A DNA stretch of 42,531 bases from JAVBTT01 sp031550325 (GCA_031550325.1 JAVBOR010000029.1:1-42531), one strand, 5' to 3'. Counted from the stretch's first letter, positions 15,518 through 24,440 are shown. Notes: generated from the letters alone by a model not told the origin. Made by a program: numbers and translations.

Positions 15518-16267
15518 TTGAGCTTTCTGAATGAAACTGTATTGGTAACCGGTGGCGCGAGGGGCATCGGAAAATCGATTGTCGAGCGGTTTGCCGCCGA
15601 AGGGGCGAACGTAGCGTTTACCTATGCCAGTAATGAGGCGAAGGCGCGCGAGCTCATCGCAAAGCTTAAGCGCGAACACCCCGAAAGAAAGTTTCGCTGT
15701 TACGCGCTGAACGTCGAAAACCGTGAAGAGTGCGATCGCGTCGTTTGCGCCGTGGCCGCTGATTTTGGCGCGGTTCATGTCCTGGTGAACAACTCTGGCG
15801 TGGCCATGGACGGACTGATGATGCAGCTTTCGGATGAAAGCTGGACGGCAACGACGGGCGTCAACCTGTCCGGCGTCTTCTACATGATGCGCGCTGCGCT
15901 GCCGCTGATGCTCGGGCAGAGGGGCGGGAGAATCGTCAATATCAGTTCGGTCAGCGCAATGGGAGGTGTCGAGGGACAAGCCGGGTACTGCGCCTCGAAG
16001 GCCGGCGTCGTCGCCCTGACTAAGGTGCTGGCCAAGGAAATGTCAAGGAAAAAAATCCGGGTCAACGCGGTCGCGCCCGGGTACATTGAGACGGACATGC
16101 TGGAAGCGCTTCCTCAGGAGCTGCGCGAGAGCTATAAAAGACGGATTCCCGCTCGCAGGTTCGGCAGCGGAGACGAGGTTGCCTCGGTGGTGTCATTTTT
16201 GGCAGGAAGCGACGCTTCCTACATATGCGGTCAGACGATTGTCGTTGACGGTGGCCTGACGGCATAA
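15518..16267 (+). CDS. fabG: 3-oxoacyl-ACP reductase (ketoreductase)
   Basis: Short-chain dehydrogenase of 249 aa that would reduce the beta-keto group on the ACP using NAD(P)H. It has the cofactor motif TGGARGIG, NNSGV (the NNAG-type motif), catalytic Ser143/Ser144 in NISSVSAM, Tyr157 and Lys161 in YCASK, and the C-terminal GQTIVVDGG of FabG. Length and motifs are fully typical. The start is a TTG, chosen because GGGGGAG lies seven bases upstream and the N-terminus then matches FabG; no ATG or GTG is suitably placed. It follows the CLF-like gene by 13 bases. Confidence 0.93.
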   Translation: MSFLNETVLVTGGARGIGKSIVERFAAEGANVAFTYASNEAKARELIAKLKREHPERKFRCYALNVENREECDRVVCAVAADFGAVHVLVNNSGVAMDGLMMQLSDESWTATTGVNLSGVFYMMRAALPLMLGQRGGRIVNISSVSAMGGVEGQAGYCASKAGVVALTKVLAKEMSRKKIRVNAVAPGYIETDMLEALPQELRESYKRRIPARRFGSGDEVASVVSFLAGSDASYICGQTIVVDGGLTA

Positions 16268-16312
16268 GGCTTCCTGATGAGAATGAGGATGTACAGACGG
16301 GGGGAGAGGCAC

Positions 16313-19300
16313 ATGAGCCGCAACGCGAAAAAAAATCTGCAGGGCAGCCTGATGGATCTGTTTGCGCAGGCAGCCCGGCGCTTTGGCGACAAAACGGCGC
16401 TGCGCTTTATGGCGCGTTCCTGCACATACGCGGAGCTTGACAGGCTGACGGACTGCATGGCGGCCCGGCTGATGGCTTTGGGCGTCAGGCCAGGGGGAAC
16501 GGCAGCCATTTTTTTGGAAAAGAGCGACCTGGCAGTTATGGCCATGCTGGCGGTGATGAAGTGCGGGGCAGCCTATGTTCCGCTGGGGGCCGTGTACCCC
16601 ATACAGCGCATCAATGAGATGATCAAAATCTCCGGGGCAGACACCGTCATTGTGTCGGAGCGCGACGAGCGGCTGATCGTCCAAAATCAGGTTGAGGCTG
16701 AAGCGCTAGTCGGCGACGGCGGGGCGGAAAACGTAGGGGGACTGCGGCATCCGGACGGGCTGGCGTATGTCATGTTCACGTCGGGCTCGACGGGAAACCC
16801 GAAGGGCGTTGCCATCGGATCCGACAGCATTGTGAACCTCGTTTGCGAGATGCGCAGTCAGCTCAAAGGGCAGGCCATTCAGGTTGTTGCAGTAAATGCG
16901 CCGCTGGTCTTTGACGTTTCGGTCGGACAGATTTATTACGCCCTGCTGAGCGGTCACACACTGTGTGTTCTGCCGGACCGGGTCAAAGAGAGCGCCGCGG
17001 ATTATCTCCTCTTTCTGGAAAAAGAGCGCGTGGATGTGCTGGACATCACGCCGACCTATCTGCAGATTCTCGTCGAGGCGCTTGAGAGCGAGTCGAGACG
17101 CTTTCCTTTCCCCGGAGTCGTCATTTCTGCGGGGGAGGCGTTGGGGATGCCTCTGGCGCGGCGGTTCTTCCAGTGCGCAGAGGATTTGAACGGACAGCTG
17201 CTGATCAACGCGTACGGCCCGACAGAGGCGTGCGTCTACGCGACGTTTTTTCAGATCACCCATCAGCGGCTTCAAACGATGACCAGGATGCTCATTGGCA
17301 AACCTGTTGTAAACGCGCGCATTTTTGTGCTGGACAGCGACCAAAAGCCGTGCCAACCGGAAAGCGAAGGGGAGATGTACATCTCGGGCGCTTGCCTTGC
17401 GAGGGGGTACATTAACGCGCCGGAGCTGACAAGCGCCGCGTTTGTCCGGACAGGCCACACCGGGAAAACTGTGCTGTACCGCACCGGAGATATCGTGAGG
17501 GAAACCCCGGATGGGCAATTAGAGTACCTGGGCAGGCGAGACTCCCAGGTGAAGCTTCGGGGGCAGCGCATTGAGCTTGGCGAGATCGAGAGCCGGCTCA
17601 TGAGCGCAGAGGGAGTCAAAAACTGCCGGGTGCTGTGCCGCGATACCGGAAACGGCAAGGCCGCAGTCGCCTATTTTTCCTCCGACAGTATGCTGACGCT
17701 GGAGTTCCTGCTCGCCCACCTTGGACGCACACTTCCGGCGTACATGCTCCCGGACTACTTTGTACCCGTAAAAGCGTTTCCGGAAGGCAACACCGGAAAG
17801 CTGGACGTCAGCCGGCTTCCCGACTTCAGAGAGCACGCCCTGCGCGGCGTCGCGGTAAGCAGCGTTGCGCCTGCGGGCCATACAGGAGAGGTCGGAAGGC
17901 GGGTTCTGGAGATCTGCGAGAGCATACTCGAGTGCCGGAACATCTCCCTGTCTGAAAGCTTTGTTCATCTCGGCGGAAACTCGCTCTCGTTTTTTATTCT
18001 GGCCAACAGGCTCTGCAGGGAATGGGGCGTGTCCATGCGCACGGGGGATCTTTCACGCTGCAAAACAATAGGAGATATTGCGGCGCTCGTCGGGCAGGCG
18101 CTTCAAACCGGAGACGTGGATCAGAGGCAGGAAGGCCACGCGCCGGGATCGATCCCGGTCACCGAAAACCAGAAGTATATGCTCAAGATGAAGCGTCAGC
18201 TGGATAAGCGCGCCAAGGCGCTGGGCTTAGGAGGAGAGCCATCCTTCAACCTGCTCTACCTTGTGTCATTTGGCAAAAAGCTCGACCCTGATCGCCTTTG
18301 CTTAGCGCTTGAAGCTGTGATTGAGCGGCACGCCATGCTGCGCGCGGTCTTTGAGAAGGTAAATGGAAACTACGTCATGAGACGGCATGAGCGCGGTGTG
18401 AACCCCTTTGTCTACCGCCATTGCGAAAAGATCACAAAGGAACAGGCTAAGCTGCTCGTCGAGGATTTTTCCCTGGAGGCCCTGCCGCTGTTTCGTGTTG
18501 TCTTGCTTGAAGACCGGGCGGGCGGGCAGAAGCTGCTCCTGAACTTTCACCATGCCATATTCGACTATAACTCGCTTCTGCCGTTTCTAGACGATTTGCT
18601 CGCCGGCTACGCCGGGATGGAGCTTGGCGCGCCCCATAACGGGTTTTATCAGTACGCCGAGCTGAACGCGCCGGGAATCGGCCCTGAGACGAAGAGCTTT
18701 TGGAACCGTTACCTGCTGAACCGGAAGCCAGCCGTGTGCTTCAAGGCGTTACCGCCGTCCCGGACGGCCGGGTTGTCCCCGTCGTACACCGCCCAAAAGG
18801 TCCAGCTGGAGCTTCCTTCCGGGATCCGAAAGGCGCTTGCCGGTTTTTGCCGGCTGCATGGCTGCACCGAATACGAAGTGATGCTGACGGCGCTCTCGCT
18901 TTTGCTCTACCTGCGCCGCGGAGAGCCGGATTGCGTGATCGGAACAAACGCCGGCGGACGTGTCGGCGGCGGGATGGGAGACATAGTCGGTATGTTTACC
19001 ACCACGATCTGCGCGCGCTTTCATTGCGATGAGCATAAGACGCTGCTGGAGTTTGTCCTCGCCGGCAGGGAAAACATTCAGGACATGCTGCGGCATCAGG
19101 AGGCATCTCAGCTTGCCATCTATCACAGCATGAGCATGGAGGAACTCTCTCTCGGCCCACTGTACGAGGTTTTCTTTAACTACCTCGGCTTTGACGATCT
19201 GGTTTTGCCCAGCACCGGCCAAAAGGCCGAAATCCGGGAACTTGACGAAGAGCCCTTGCTGGTGCCATACCATATCAAAGCCACCGCCTCCGGCGGAAAT

Positions 19301-19456
19301 ATTGAATTCGAGGCCTCATTTGCCGCCGATCTGTTTTCCGCAGGGGAAGCGCTTGACGTACTCCGGCAATACATAGAGCTAATCGGAACAATTGTCGGGC
19401 ATTCGGGTATTCAGGTATCACAGCTTCAGAGCGAAGCGTTGGAAAGGAGCGCGTAA
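16313..19456 (+). CDS. NRPS: adenylation-carrier-condensation
   Basis: Single-module peptide synthetase of 1047 aa in the order A (about 15-500), PCP (about 520-600), C (about 615-1047). The A domain has FTSGSTGNPKG (155-165), NAYGPTEACVYAT, YRTGDIVRE and Lys496 in GNTGKLD. The carrier Ser557 is in LGGNSLSF. The C domain keeps HHAIFD (746-751) with the second His and the Asp. Aligned by eye to GrsA, the binding-pocket residues read Asp, Val, Gly, Asp, Ile, Ala, Ala, Val, Tyr, Lys. The leading Asp fits an alpha-amino acid, and the start resembles the ornithine code (DVGEIG...), a weak hint of a basic substrate. There is no upstream C and no thioesterase, so the C domain must act with a partner such as the acyl-ACP or the peptide. 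GGGGGAGAGG precedes the ATG. Confidence 0.92.
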   Translation: MSRNAKKNLQGSLMDLFAQAARRFGDKTALRFMARSCTYAELDRLTDCMAARLMALGVRPGGTAAIFLEKSDLAVMAMLAVMKCGAAYVPLGAVYPIQRINEMIKISGADTVIVSERDERLIVQNQVEAEALVGDGGAENVGGLRHPDGLAYVMFTSGSTGNPKGVAIGSDSIVNLVCEMRSQLKGQAIQVVAVNAPLVFDVSVGQIYYALLSGHTLCVLPDRVKESAADYLLFLEKERVDVLDITPTYLQILVEALESESRRFPFPGVVISAGEALGMPLARRFFQCAEDLNGQLLINAYGPTEACVYATFFQITHQRLQTMTRMLIGKPVVNARIFVLDSDQKPCQPESEGEMYISGACLARGYINAPELTSAAFVRTGHTGKTVLYRTGDIVRETPDGQLEYLGRRDSQVKLRGQRIELGEIESRLMSAEGVKNCRVLCRDTGNGKAAVAYFSSDSMLTLEFLLAHLGRTLPAYMLPDYFVPVKAFPEGNTGKLDVSRLPDFREHALRGVAVSSVAPAGHTGEVGRRVLEICESILECRNISLSESFVHLGGNSLSFFILANRLCREWGVSMRTGDLSRCKTIGDIAALVGQALQTGDVDQRQEGHAPGSIPVTENQKYMLKMKRQLDKRAKALGLGGEPSFNLLYLVSFGKKLDPDRLCLALEAVIERHAMLRAVFEKVNGNYVMRRHERGVNPFVYRHCEKITKEQAKLLVEDFSLEALPLFRVVLLEDRAGGQKLLLNFHHAIFDYNSLLPFLDDLLAGYAGMELGAPHNGFYQYAELNAPGIGPETKSFWNRYLLNRKPAVCFKALPPSRTAGLSPSYTAQKVQLELPSGIRKALAGFCRLHGCTEYEVMLTALSLLLYLRRGEPDCVIGTNAGGRVGGGMGDIVGMFTTTICARFHCDEHKTLLEFVLAGRENIQDMLRHQEASQLAIYHSMSMEELSLGPLYEVFFNYLGFDDLVLPSTGQKAEIRELDEEPLLVPYHIKATASGGNIEFEASFAADLFSAGEALDVLRQYIELIGTIVGHSGIQVSQLQSEALERSA

Positions 19457-19914
19457 TGGAACTCAGTGCAATCGAAATCCGCGAAATGCTGCCGCACAGG
19501 TACCCCTTTCTGCTTCTCGACTCCGTGACCGAGGTCAATCCGGGGATACACGCCTCGGGGTACAAGAATGTGTCGATTAACGAGCCCTTTTTTCAAGGGC
19601 ACTTTCCCAAGGATCCGATTCTGCCCGGGGTGTTTATCATTGAGGCGCTGGCGCAGCTCACCGCCGTCATGTACTGCTGCGGGATTTCGAGCAGCGGCGA
19701 AGCCAAAAAGGCGCTCTCTGAATATGTCGGATATCTGGCGGGCGTCAACAGGTTTCGCTTCAAGGGGATCGTACGCCCAGGCGACCAGCTGATGCTGCAC
19801 GCCGAGATGATGGACTCGCACGAGGGCATTTCGCAGGTCTCTGTGAGGGCGGAATGCCGTCAGGAGATTGTCGCGTCGGGCGTCATCACCGTGTCCAGGA
19901 AAACGGCGGCATGA
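19456..19914 (+). CDS. fabZ: 3-hydroxyacyl-ACP dehydratase
   Basis: FabZ-type hot-dog dehydratase of 152 aa that forms the 2-trans double bond from 3-hydroxyacyl-ACP. The catalytic pair is His49 (QGHFPKDPILPG) and Glu63 (IIEALAQ). The N-terminal MLPHRYPFLLLD is the FabZ hallmark. Its ATG overlaps the NRPS stop (TAATG), and its own stop overlaps the next start (ATGA), so all three are coupled. FabZ paired with FabG but without an enoyl reductase would leave double bonds in the chain. A FabA-like isomerase is less likely because the length and motifs are those of FabZ. Confidence 0.94.
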   Translation: MELSAIEIREMLPHRYPFLLLDSVTEVNPGIHASGYKNVSINEPFFQGHFPKDPILPGVFIIEALAQLTAVMYCCGISSSGEAKKALSEYVGYLAGVNRFRFKGIVRPGDQLMLHAEMMDSHEGISQVSVRAECRQEIVASGVITVSRKTAA

Positions 19915-20852
19915 TCCCGGCGCTGCTTGGGGGTGCCGCGCTGCTGATCGCTCTTTTCGGGCTGATCGCCGGAGGGGTGGCCACCCGGAGGATTCTGCAT
20001 ACAAAAAGGGACCTTGATAATCATGTCGACAAGATGGAGCGCTTTTTGCGTGCGCTCGGCTTTTCCCCTGAAGACTTCAGGGAGAAAAACGCCATCATGC
20101 ACGGTATGCTTTTGTCCTCGCTGGACGGACACCTCATCCCATATGAATGGATAAAGGCTGGTGAAAACGCGGCGGCCTCCGTCGTCCTGGTTCACGGTCT
20201 GGGGATGAGTCGTGTGGGAACCTATCCGATTGCCGATATGTTTCTGAGCGCGGGCTACAACGTTTTATTGTACGACCAGCGCGGCAGCGGAGAGAACAGC
20301 GCCGATACGGTTTGTTACGGACACCTTGAAAAGTACGATTTGGCAGACTGTGTTCGTCAGATGAAAGAGCTTGCCGGGCAAAACCATCCCATAGGGCTGT
20401 GGGGAGTCTCTATGGGCGCCGCGACAATCGGGCAGTACCTTGGTATGGAGGAAAGCCAGCTGCATAACATTGTTTTTGCCGTGATGGACAGCCCGTTTTC
20501 CAATGTATGTGACCTTTTCAGGCGGGCGCTTGCCGGGGAACGCGTCCCTCTGCCGGCCGGGTTTATGGTGTTTTGGAGCAACATCGCGATGAAACTCCGC
20601 TATGGCATGGATTATTTGGATCTGGATGTACGCGTCCCTATGGCAAAGGGACGGATCCCCACGCTGTTGGTGGCAGCTGAAAAGGACGAGACCACACCTG
20701 TGCAAATGGCCATACAGCTGTGGAGAGCGCTGCCGCACGACAAAAAGCGTCTCGAAATCTTCCAGGACAGCGAGCACGGGTTGCTGTTCTGGCAGGAAAA
20801 GCTGAAGTACCGGCGGGTCGTCTACTCGTTCATGAACGCCGTCGGACTGTAG
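19911..20852 (+). CDS. Membrane-anchored alpha/beta hydrolase
   Basis: A 313-residue serine hydrolase with an N-terminal membrane anchor (residues 1-25, LLGGAALLIALFGLIAGGVA). The fold motifs are VVLVHGLGMSR (oxyanion loop), LLYDQRGSGEN, the nucleophile elbow GVSMG with Ser167, the acid Asp in AAEKDETTP, and the His in DSEHGLLF. The family includes esterases, thioesterases and BAAT/YqkD-like cell-surface hydrolases. As the last gene of the cluster, coupled to fabZ by ATGA, it could release, trim or inactivate the product, or give self-protection; the sequence does not say which. The NRPS lacks a thioesterase, so product release is an attractive role. Confidence 0.85.
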   Translation: MIPALLGGAALLIALFGLIAGGVATRRILHTKRDLDNHVDKMERFLRALGFSPEDFREKNAIMHGMLLSSLDGHLIPYEWIKAGENAAASVVLVHGLGMSRVGTYPIADMFLSAGYNVLLYDQRGSGENSADTVCYGHLEKYDLADCVRQMKELAGQNHPIGLWGVSMGAATIGQYLGMEESQLHNIVFAVMDSPFSNVCDLFRRALAGERVPLPAGFMVFWSNIAMKLRYGMDYLDLDVRVPMAKGRIPTLLVAAEKDETTPVQMAIQLWRALPHDKKRLEIFQDSEHGLLFWQEKLKYRRVVYSFMNAVGL

Positions 20853-20893
20853 ACCATGCCTTTATCAAAGAACACTTGGTTCCTTGACAGCCT

Positions 20894-20930
20894 GAGAGGC
20901 TATCCCGGGTCAGATCCGGGATAGCCTCTC
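20894..20930. terminator. Terminator between convergent cluster and spoIVA
   Basis: GAGAGGCTATCCCGG (20894-20908) pairs perfectly with CCGGGATAGCCTCTC (20916-20930) around a 7-base loop. It lies between the stop of the hydrolase (plus) and the stop of spoIVA (minus), so it can serve both strands. T-runs are short. Confidence 0.65.
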
Positions 20931-20950
20931 TCCGTAAACCTCTTTGCCTC

Positions 20951-22429
20951 CTACAGAATGATGCAGATCAGGCCGCCACTTCCCTCGTTGATGATGCGCT
21001 GGAGCGTCTCCTGAAGTTTGTAGCGCGCGTCGTCCGGCATCTTTTTAAGCTTGTTGTTCAGACCCTCGCTGACAAGGTCATGCAGGCTCTTTCCGAAGAT
21101 ATTGCTCTGCCAGATCTTTTCGGGCTCGTCGTCAAACTCGCTCATGAGATAGGTGATCAGCTCTTCACTCTGCCGCTCGTTGCCGACAATCGGACTGACC
21201 TCGGTCTCAATGTCGGCGCGGATCATATGGATGGACGGCGCGGACGCGCGCAGGCGCACGCCGTAGCGGTTGCCCTGCTTGACAATCTCCGGGTCCTCAA
21301 GCCTGAGCTCATCCGAACTCGGCATGACAATGCCGTAGCCGTTTTCGCGCACGTCGCGCAGAGCGGCCTCCACCTTGTCGTATTCGGTCTTGACCTTCGA
21401 CAGCCCGGACAGTAGTTTGAGCAGGTCGCCGTCGTCGCTGATCTCAAAGCCGCTTTGCTCGCCGAGCGTGCGGTAAAACAGCTCCCGCGGCAGCTCAATG
21501 TCGGCCAGCGCGACGCCTGTGCCCATATTGATGTTCTTGATGCGAACCATGGAGATGTCGGGGCAGCCCTTGAGCTCGTCAAGAACCTCTTCGATGTCGC
21601 GAATCCGGTTCATCTTTTCGGCGCTCTTGAGCATGGCGGCGTACAGCTCGCTCTTGATGGGGTGCTCAAACGGCAGAGCGTCAATCCACGGGGGCAGGTT
21701 CAGCCCAAGCTCCACCACGGGAAACTCATACAATATGCCTTTGATCACGCCGCCGACATCCCGATCCTTGATGTCCTGGCAGTTGGCGGCCAGACAGGTG
21801 ACATCAAATTTGGACGCGATTTCTTCGCAAACTGCGCCGGCCAGCGGCGACTCCGGATACGCCGAGTTGACGACCACCAAAAACGGCTTGCCGAGGGCTT
21901 GAAGCTCACGGATGACCCGCTCTTCGGCGGGCAGGTAATCCTCTCTGGGAATGTCGGTGATGGTGCCATCAGTCGTGATGACCATGCCGATGGTCGAGTG
22001 CTCGGCGATCACCTTGCGCGTTCCGACCTCGGCTGCCTCGGTCATGGGGATTTCATAGTCAAACCAGGGTGTTGTGACCATGCGCGGACGCCCGTCCTCA
22101 AACTGCCCGATCGCGCCGTCCACCATGTAGCCCACACAGTCAATGAGCCGCACGCTCAGGTTTGCGCCGCCGCCCACGCTGATCTCGACGGCCTCTTCGG
22201 GAATGAATTTCGGCTCGGCCGTCATCACGGTACGCCCTGACCCGGACTGGGGCAGTTCGTCCCTGGCGCGTTCACGGCGGTACTCATTCTCGATGTTCGG
22301 GAGAACGAGGGTTTCCATAAAACGCTTAATAAAGGTGGACTTTCCGGTCCGCACCGGACCCACCACGCCGATGTAGATGTCTCCGTCCGTCCGCTGTGCG
22401 ATATCCTCATAAATCCTTCGATTTTCCAA
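20951..22429 (-). CDS. spoIVA: Stage IV sporulation protein A
   Basis: Morphogenetic ATPase that forms the basement layer of the spore coat around the forespore. The 492-aa length and sequence are those of SpoIVA: YEDIAQRTDGDIYIGVVGPV leads into Walker A (GPVRTGKSTF), followed by LIDCVGYMVDGAIG and the TTPWFDYEIP stretch, and it ends in GGLICIIL. In Bacillus the protein is anchored to the membrane by SpoVM, and a spoVM-like gene lies about 2 kb upstream (24441-24521). The start lies after AAGGGGGAAACAGCG on the minus strand. A sigma-E-like promoter is visible upstream (22469-22497). Its presence shows that the organism forms endospores. Confidence 0.97.
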   Translation of the reverse strand: MENRRIYEDIAQRTDGDIYIGVVGPVRTGKSTFIKRFMETLVLPNIENEYRRERARDELPQSGSGRTVMTAEPKFIPEEAVEISVGGGANLSVRLIDCVGYMVDGAIGQFEDGRPRMVTTPWFDYEIPMTEAAEVGTRKVIAEHSTIGMVITTDGTITDIPREDYLPAEERVIRELQALGKPFLVVVNSAYPESPLAGAVCEEIASKFDVTCLAANCQDIKDRDVGGVIKGILYEFPVVELGLNLPPWIDALPFEHPIKSELYAAMLKSAEKMNRIRDIEEVLDELKGCPDISMVRIKNINMGTGVALADIELPRELFYRTLGEQSGFEISDDGDLLKLLSGLSKVKTEYDKVEAALRDVRENGYGIVMPSSDELRLEDPEIVKQGNRYGVRLRASAPSIHMIRADIETEVSPIVGNERQSEELITYLMSEFDDEPEKIWQSNIFGKSLHDLVSEGLNNKLKKMPDDARYKLQETLQRIINEGSGGLICIIL

Positions 22430-22468
22430 CGCTGTTTCCCCCTTGCATCATTTCGGATGGTCAATTTA

Positions 22469-22497
22469 TATATATGGGGATTTGTCCGCAATTATGA
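22469..22497 (-). promoter_or_regulatory. Candidate sigma-E promoter of spoIVA
   Basis: On the minus strand TCATAAT (22491-22497) is followed 14 bases later by CATATATA (22469-22476), close to the sigma-E pattern of a KMATATT-like -35 and a CATA-containing -10 at 14-15 bp spacing. It lies 40 bases upstream of the spoIVA start. B. subtilis spoIVA is transcribed by sigma-E, which fits. Read by eye only. Confidence 0.5.
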
Positions 22498-22554
22498 CGG
22501 AAACATGTCGCGCCCGTTGTCGGGAGCGGATGAACGTCCCCATGAACCTTCTGG

Positions 22555-22610
22555 AACGCTTTTGGGCCAGAGGGAATGGCCACAGGCCGCCCTCTGACCC
22601 AAAAAACGTT
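22555..22610 (-). terminator. Terminator after the DUF3794/LysM gene
   Basis: A long, slightly imperfect stem joins AACGCTTTTGGGCCAGAGGG (22555-22574) with the strand 22590-22610 (CCCTCTGACCC then AAAAAACGTT). On the minus strand it lies just past the DUF3794 gene stop, with runs of T within the stem. Confidence 0.6.
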
Positions 22611-22632
22611 TCCGCCGGCGTTACGGCGCTTT

Positions 22633-24126
22633 TTATCGTTTGCGGGGAATGAGCAGCAACTTGCCCGGCTGCAGCGCGTCAAACGATTCCAGACCGTTGA
22701 CAGCCGCCAAATCATTGCGCGTTGCGCCATAGCGTTTGGCTATATCCCAAAGCGTTTCGCCGTCTCGGCAACGGCGCATAACGACGCTGGGCCGATCTGA
22801 ATCCTCGTCGGGCGACTCCTCGCCCACAGACGTGATGGTCATCATTTGCAAACCGCGCGTGCCGGTAAGGTCGAAATCCACGGAGAAGCGAGCCTCCAGG
22901 CCGTCCTGAGACGGCATGGCCATCATGTCTCCGGCCAGACGGGCCACGGCGGAAATGTTGTCTCCCGACTCAACGGGGCACTGCACCGGGATGCGGCGGG
23001 AGACAAGGCCGTACTGACCGGCGTCGTTTAAGTACAGCACCTTGACCATGGCGTCGCAGACCAGCGTACCGTCCTCTCGCCGTGAGACCGGCCACAGGGT
23101 GATCTGCGTGTCGACCACCGTCGAAACGTCCTCACCCGTTTCAATTTGCTCGCGGACCGCGTGACGTCGTACGTTTTTATCCACCAGCTCGGTCATCGAG
23201 AGCGGGGTAAACACGGGCGAGAGCTTGCGGTCAACACCGTACAGATCGGCCACGGCTTCTATGTAGCGCTCTACATACGCGATGGCCTGCGCTTCCAGGT
23301 AAAGCGACACGGCAATGGTCCGCGCCTCGTTGTTCATTACGGCGCGCACGTCCAGTTCAAGGCCGGCCAGCATAAAGTCCAGGTCGACCATGGCACCGTC
23401 CTCCAGCCCGTCCATCTCCATAATCTGGGAAAAAGGAAACTCCTGCTCGACCGTGCATAGCTCCTCGCCCGAGCGATAGAGCAGCCGCACCAGCGCAACC
23501 CCTTTGAATACCAGTTTGTTGCCCACTGGCTTGGCGTCGCTCACCGCGCACCGCACGTCCACCTTCAGGATATCCTCAACCGGAGGCTTGTTGGAGGAGA
23601 GCTCCAGCTCCTCCATGACTGAAAATGGTTTTTCCTTTACACCGATGGCCATATAGGCCTTCCAGGCGCTTTTGAGTTGTTCGCAGCTGCCTTCGATGTT
23701 GTCGCAGATCTGAACCTCGCGCGGCGCGAACAGGCGGCACTCCACGAGAATCGAGGCTGTGATCTGCACCTTGCGCGGATTGACCGCGTGCGCGTCCACA
23801 CTCAGCAGGCGCACATGGCAAAGAGCCTGCGCCTCAGCGGGGAAATGCCCGTCAAACGTCTGCGAAAAGGGAAGACTGACGTCCATCTTGGCAAGCGTGT
23901 TTGCATTTTCAGGCATGTAGAGAACGCCCGCTTTGATGACGCCGGTGGCCTCCAGCCGGTCGTCCATCAACAGTTTTTCTTTGATGCACGCCTGGCCGGA
24001 GGTGTCTATGATGCGCGCAATATCGGGATACAAATCGGGGACGATCATTTCTCCGCCGCTTTCCAGCGTGGCCTGCGTCTCGAAAATCCTCTCGAAGTAG
24101 CGGAGCGATCTCATTTTGAGCTCCAT
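22633..24126 (-). CDS. DUF3794 (SPOCS) and LysM domain protein, spore-associated
   Basis: A 497-residue protein with repeated DUF3794/SPOCS-type segments (for example the region around LMDDRLEATGVIKAGVLYMP, and later ALVRLLYRSGEELCTVEQEF) and a C-terminal LysM domain (CRDGETLWDIAKRYGATRND, then LQPGKLLLIPRKR). LysM binds glycan of peptidoglycan or cortex. DUF3794 proteins are widespread in spore-forming Clostridia and are linked to spore envelope assembly. There is no signal peptide, as expected for a protein made in the mother cell. AAGGAGGATAAAGC precedes the ATG. It stands between spoIVA and spoVM, which supports a coat or cortex role. A possible sporulation promoter (GCATATCC near 24181-24188, AATATACTG at 24159-24167) lies upstream on the minus strand. 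Confidence 0.88.
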   Translation of the reverse strand: MELKMRSLRYFERIFETQATLESGGEMIVPDLYPDIARIIDTSGQACIKEKLLMDDRLEATGVIKAGVLYMPENANTLAKMDVSLPFSQTFDGHFPAEAQALCHVRLLSVDAHAVNPRKVQITASILVECRLFAPREVQICDNIEGSCEQLKSAWKAYMAIGVKEKPFSVMEELELSSNKPPVEDILKVDVRCAVSDAKPVGNKLVFKGVALVRLLYRSGEELCTVEQEFPFSQIMEMDGLEDGAMVDLDFMLAGLELDVRAVMNNEARTIAVSLYLEAQAIAYVERYIEAVADLYGVDRKLSPVFTPLSMTELVDKNVRRHAVREQIETGEDVSTVVDTQITLWPVSRREDGTLVCDAMVKVLYLNDAGQYGLVSRRIPVQCPVESGDNISAVARLAGDMMAMPSQDGLEARFSVDFDLTGTRGLQMMTITSVGEESPDEDSDRPSVVMRRCRDGETLWDIAKRYGATRNDLAAVNGLESFDALQPGKLLLIPRKR

Positions 24127-24316
24127 GCTTTATCCTCCTTTAACGGCTTGTTCTATAGCAGTATATTAGAGGGCCGGCGCGGATATGCAACGGTTGCCGA
24201 CAAACCTGGTGGCAAACCCTCTGTTTGTCAACAAAGGGGAGAAGAATCTCGTTTTGCGGGCGTCATACGCAAAGGAGCGTGGCGCGTCTTTTTGCCTTCT
24301 GGGTCAATATATGGCA

Positions 24317-24362
24317 GCCGGCTCCGTTTCAGCCCTTTTTGAGAAGGGGAACCGGAGCCGGC
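24317..24362 (-). terminator. Hairpin downstream of spoVM
   Basis: GCCGGCTCCG (24317-24326) and CGGAGCCGGC (24353-24362) form a perfect 10-bp stem; the loop holds a further CCCTTTTT/AAGGGG pairing. It lies about 80 bases past the spoVM stop on the minus strand. The rest of the 314-base gap 24127-24440 holds only the promoter region of the DUF3794 gene and a weak repeat (a TTTGTCAACAAA segment near 24224) similar to hairpins near 34833. Confidence 0.5.
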
Positions 24363-24440
24363 CGTTTTGCTTTCACCGTGCAAGGGATGCGCCGGGCGGC
24401 GCTGAGGACAAGGCCGCCGTGCACATAACCGGCGTTTGGT

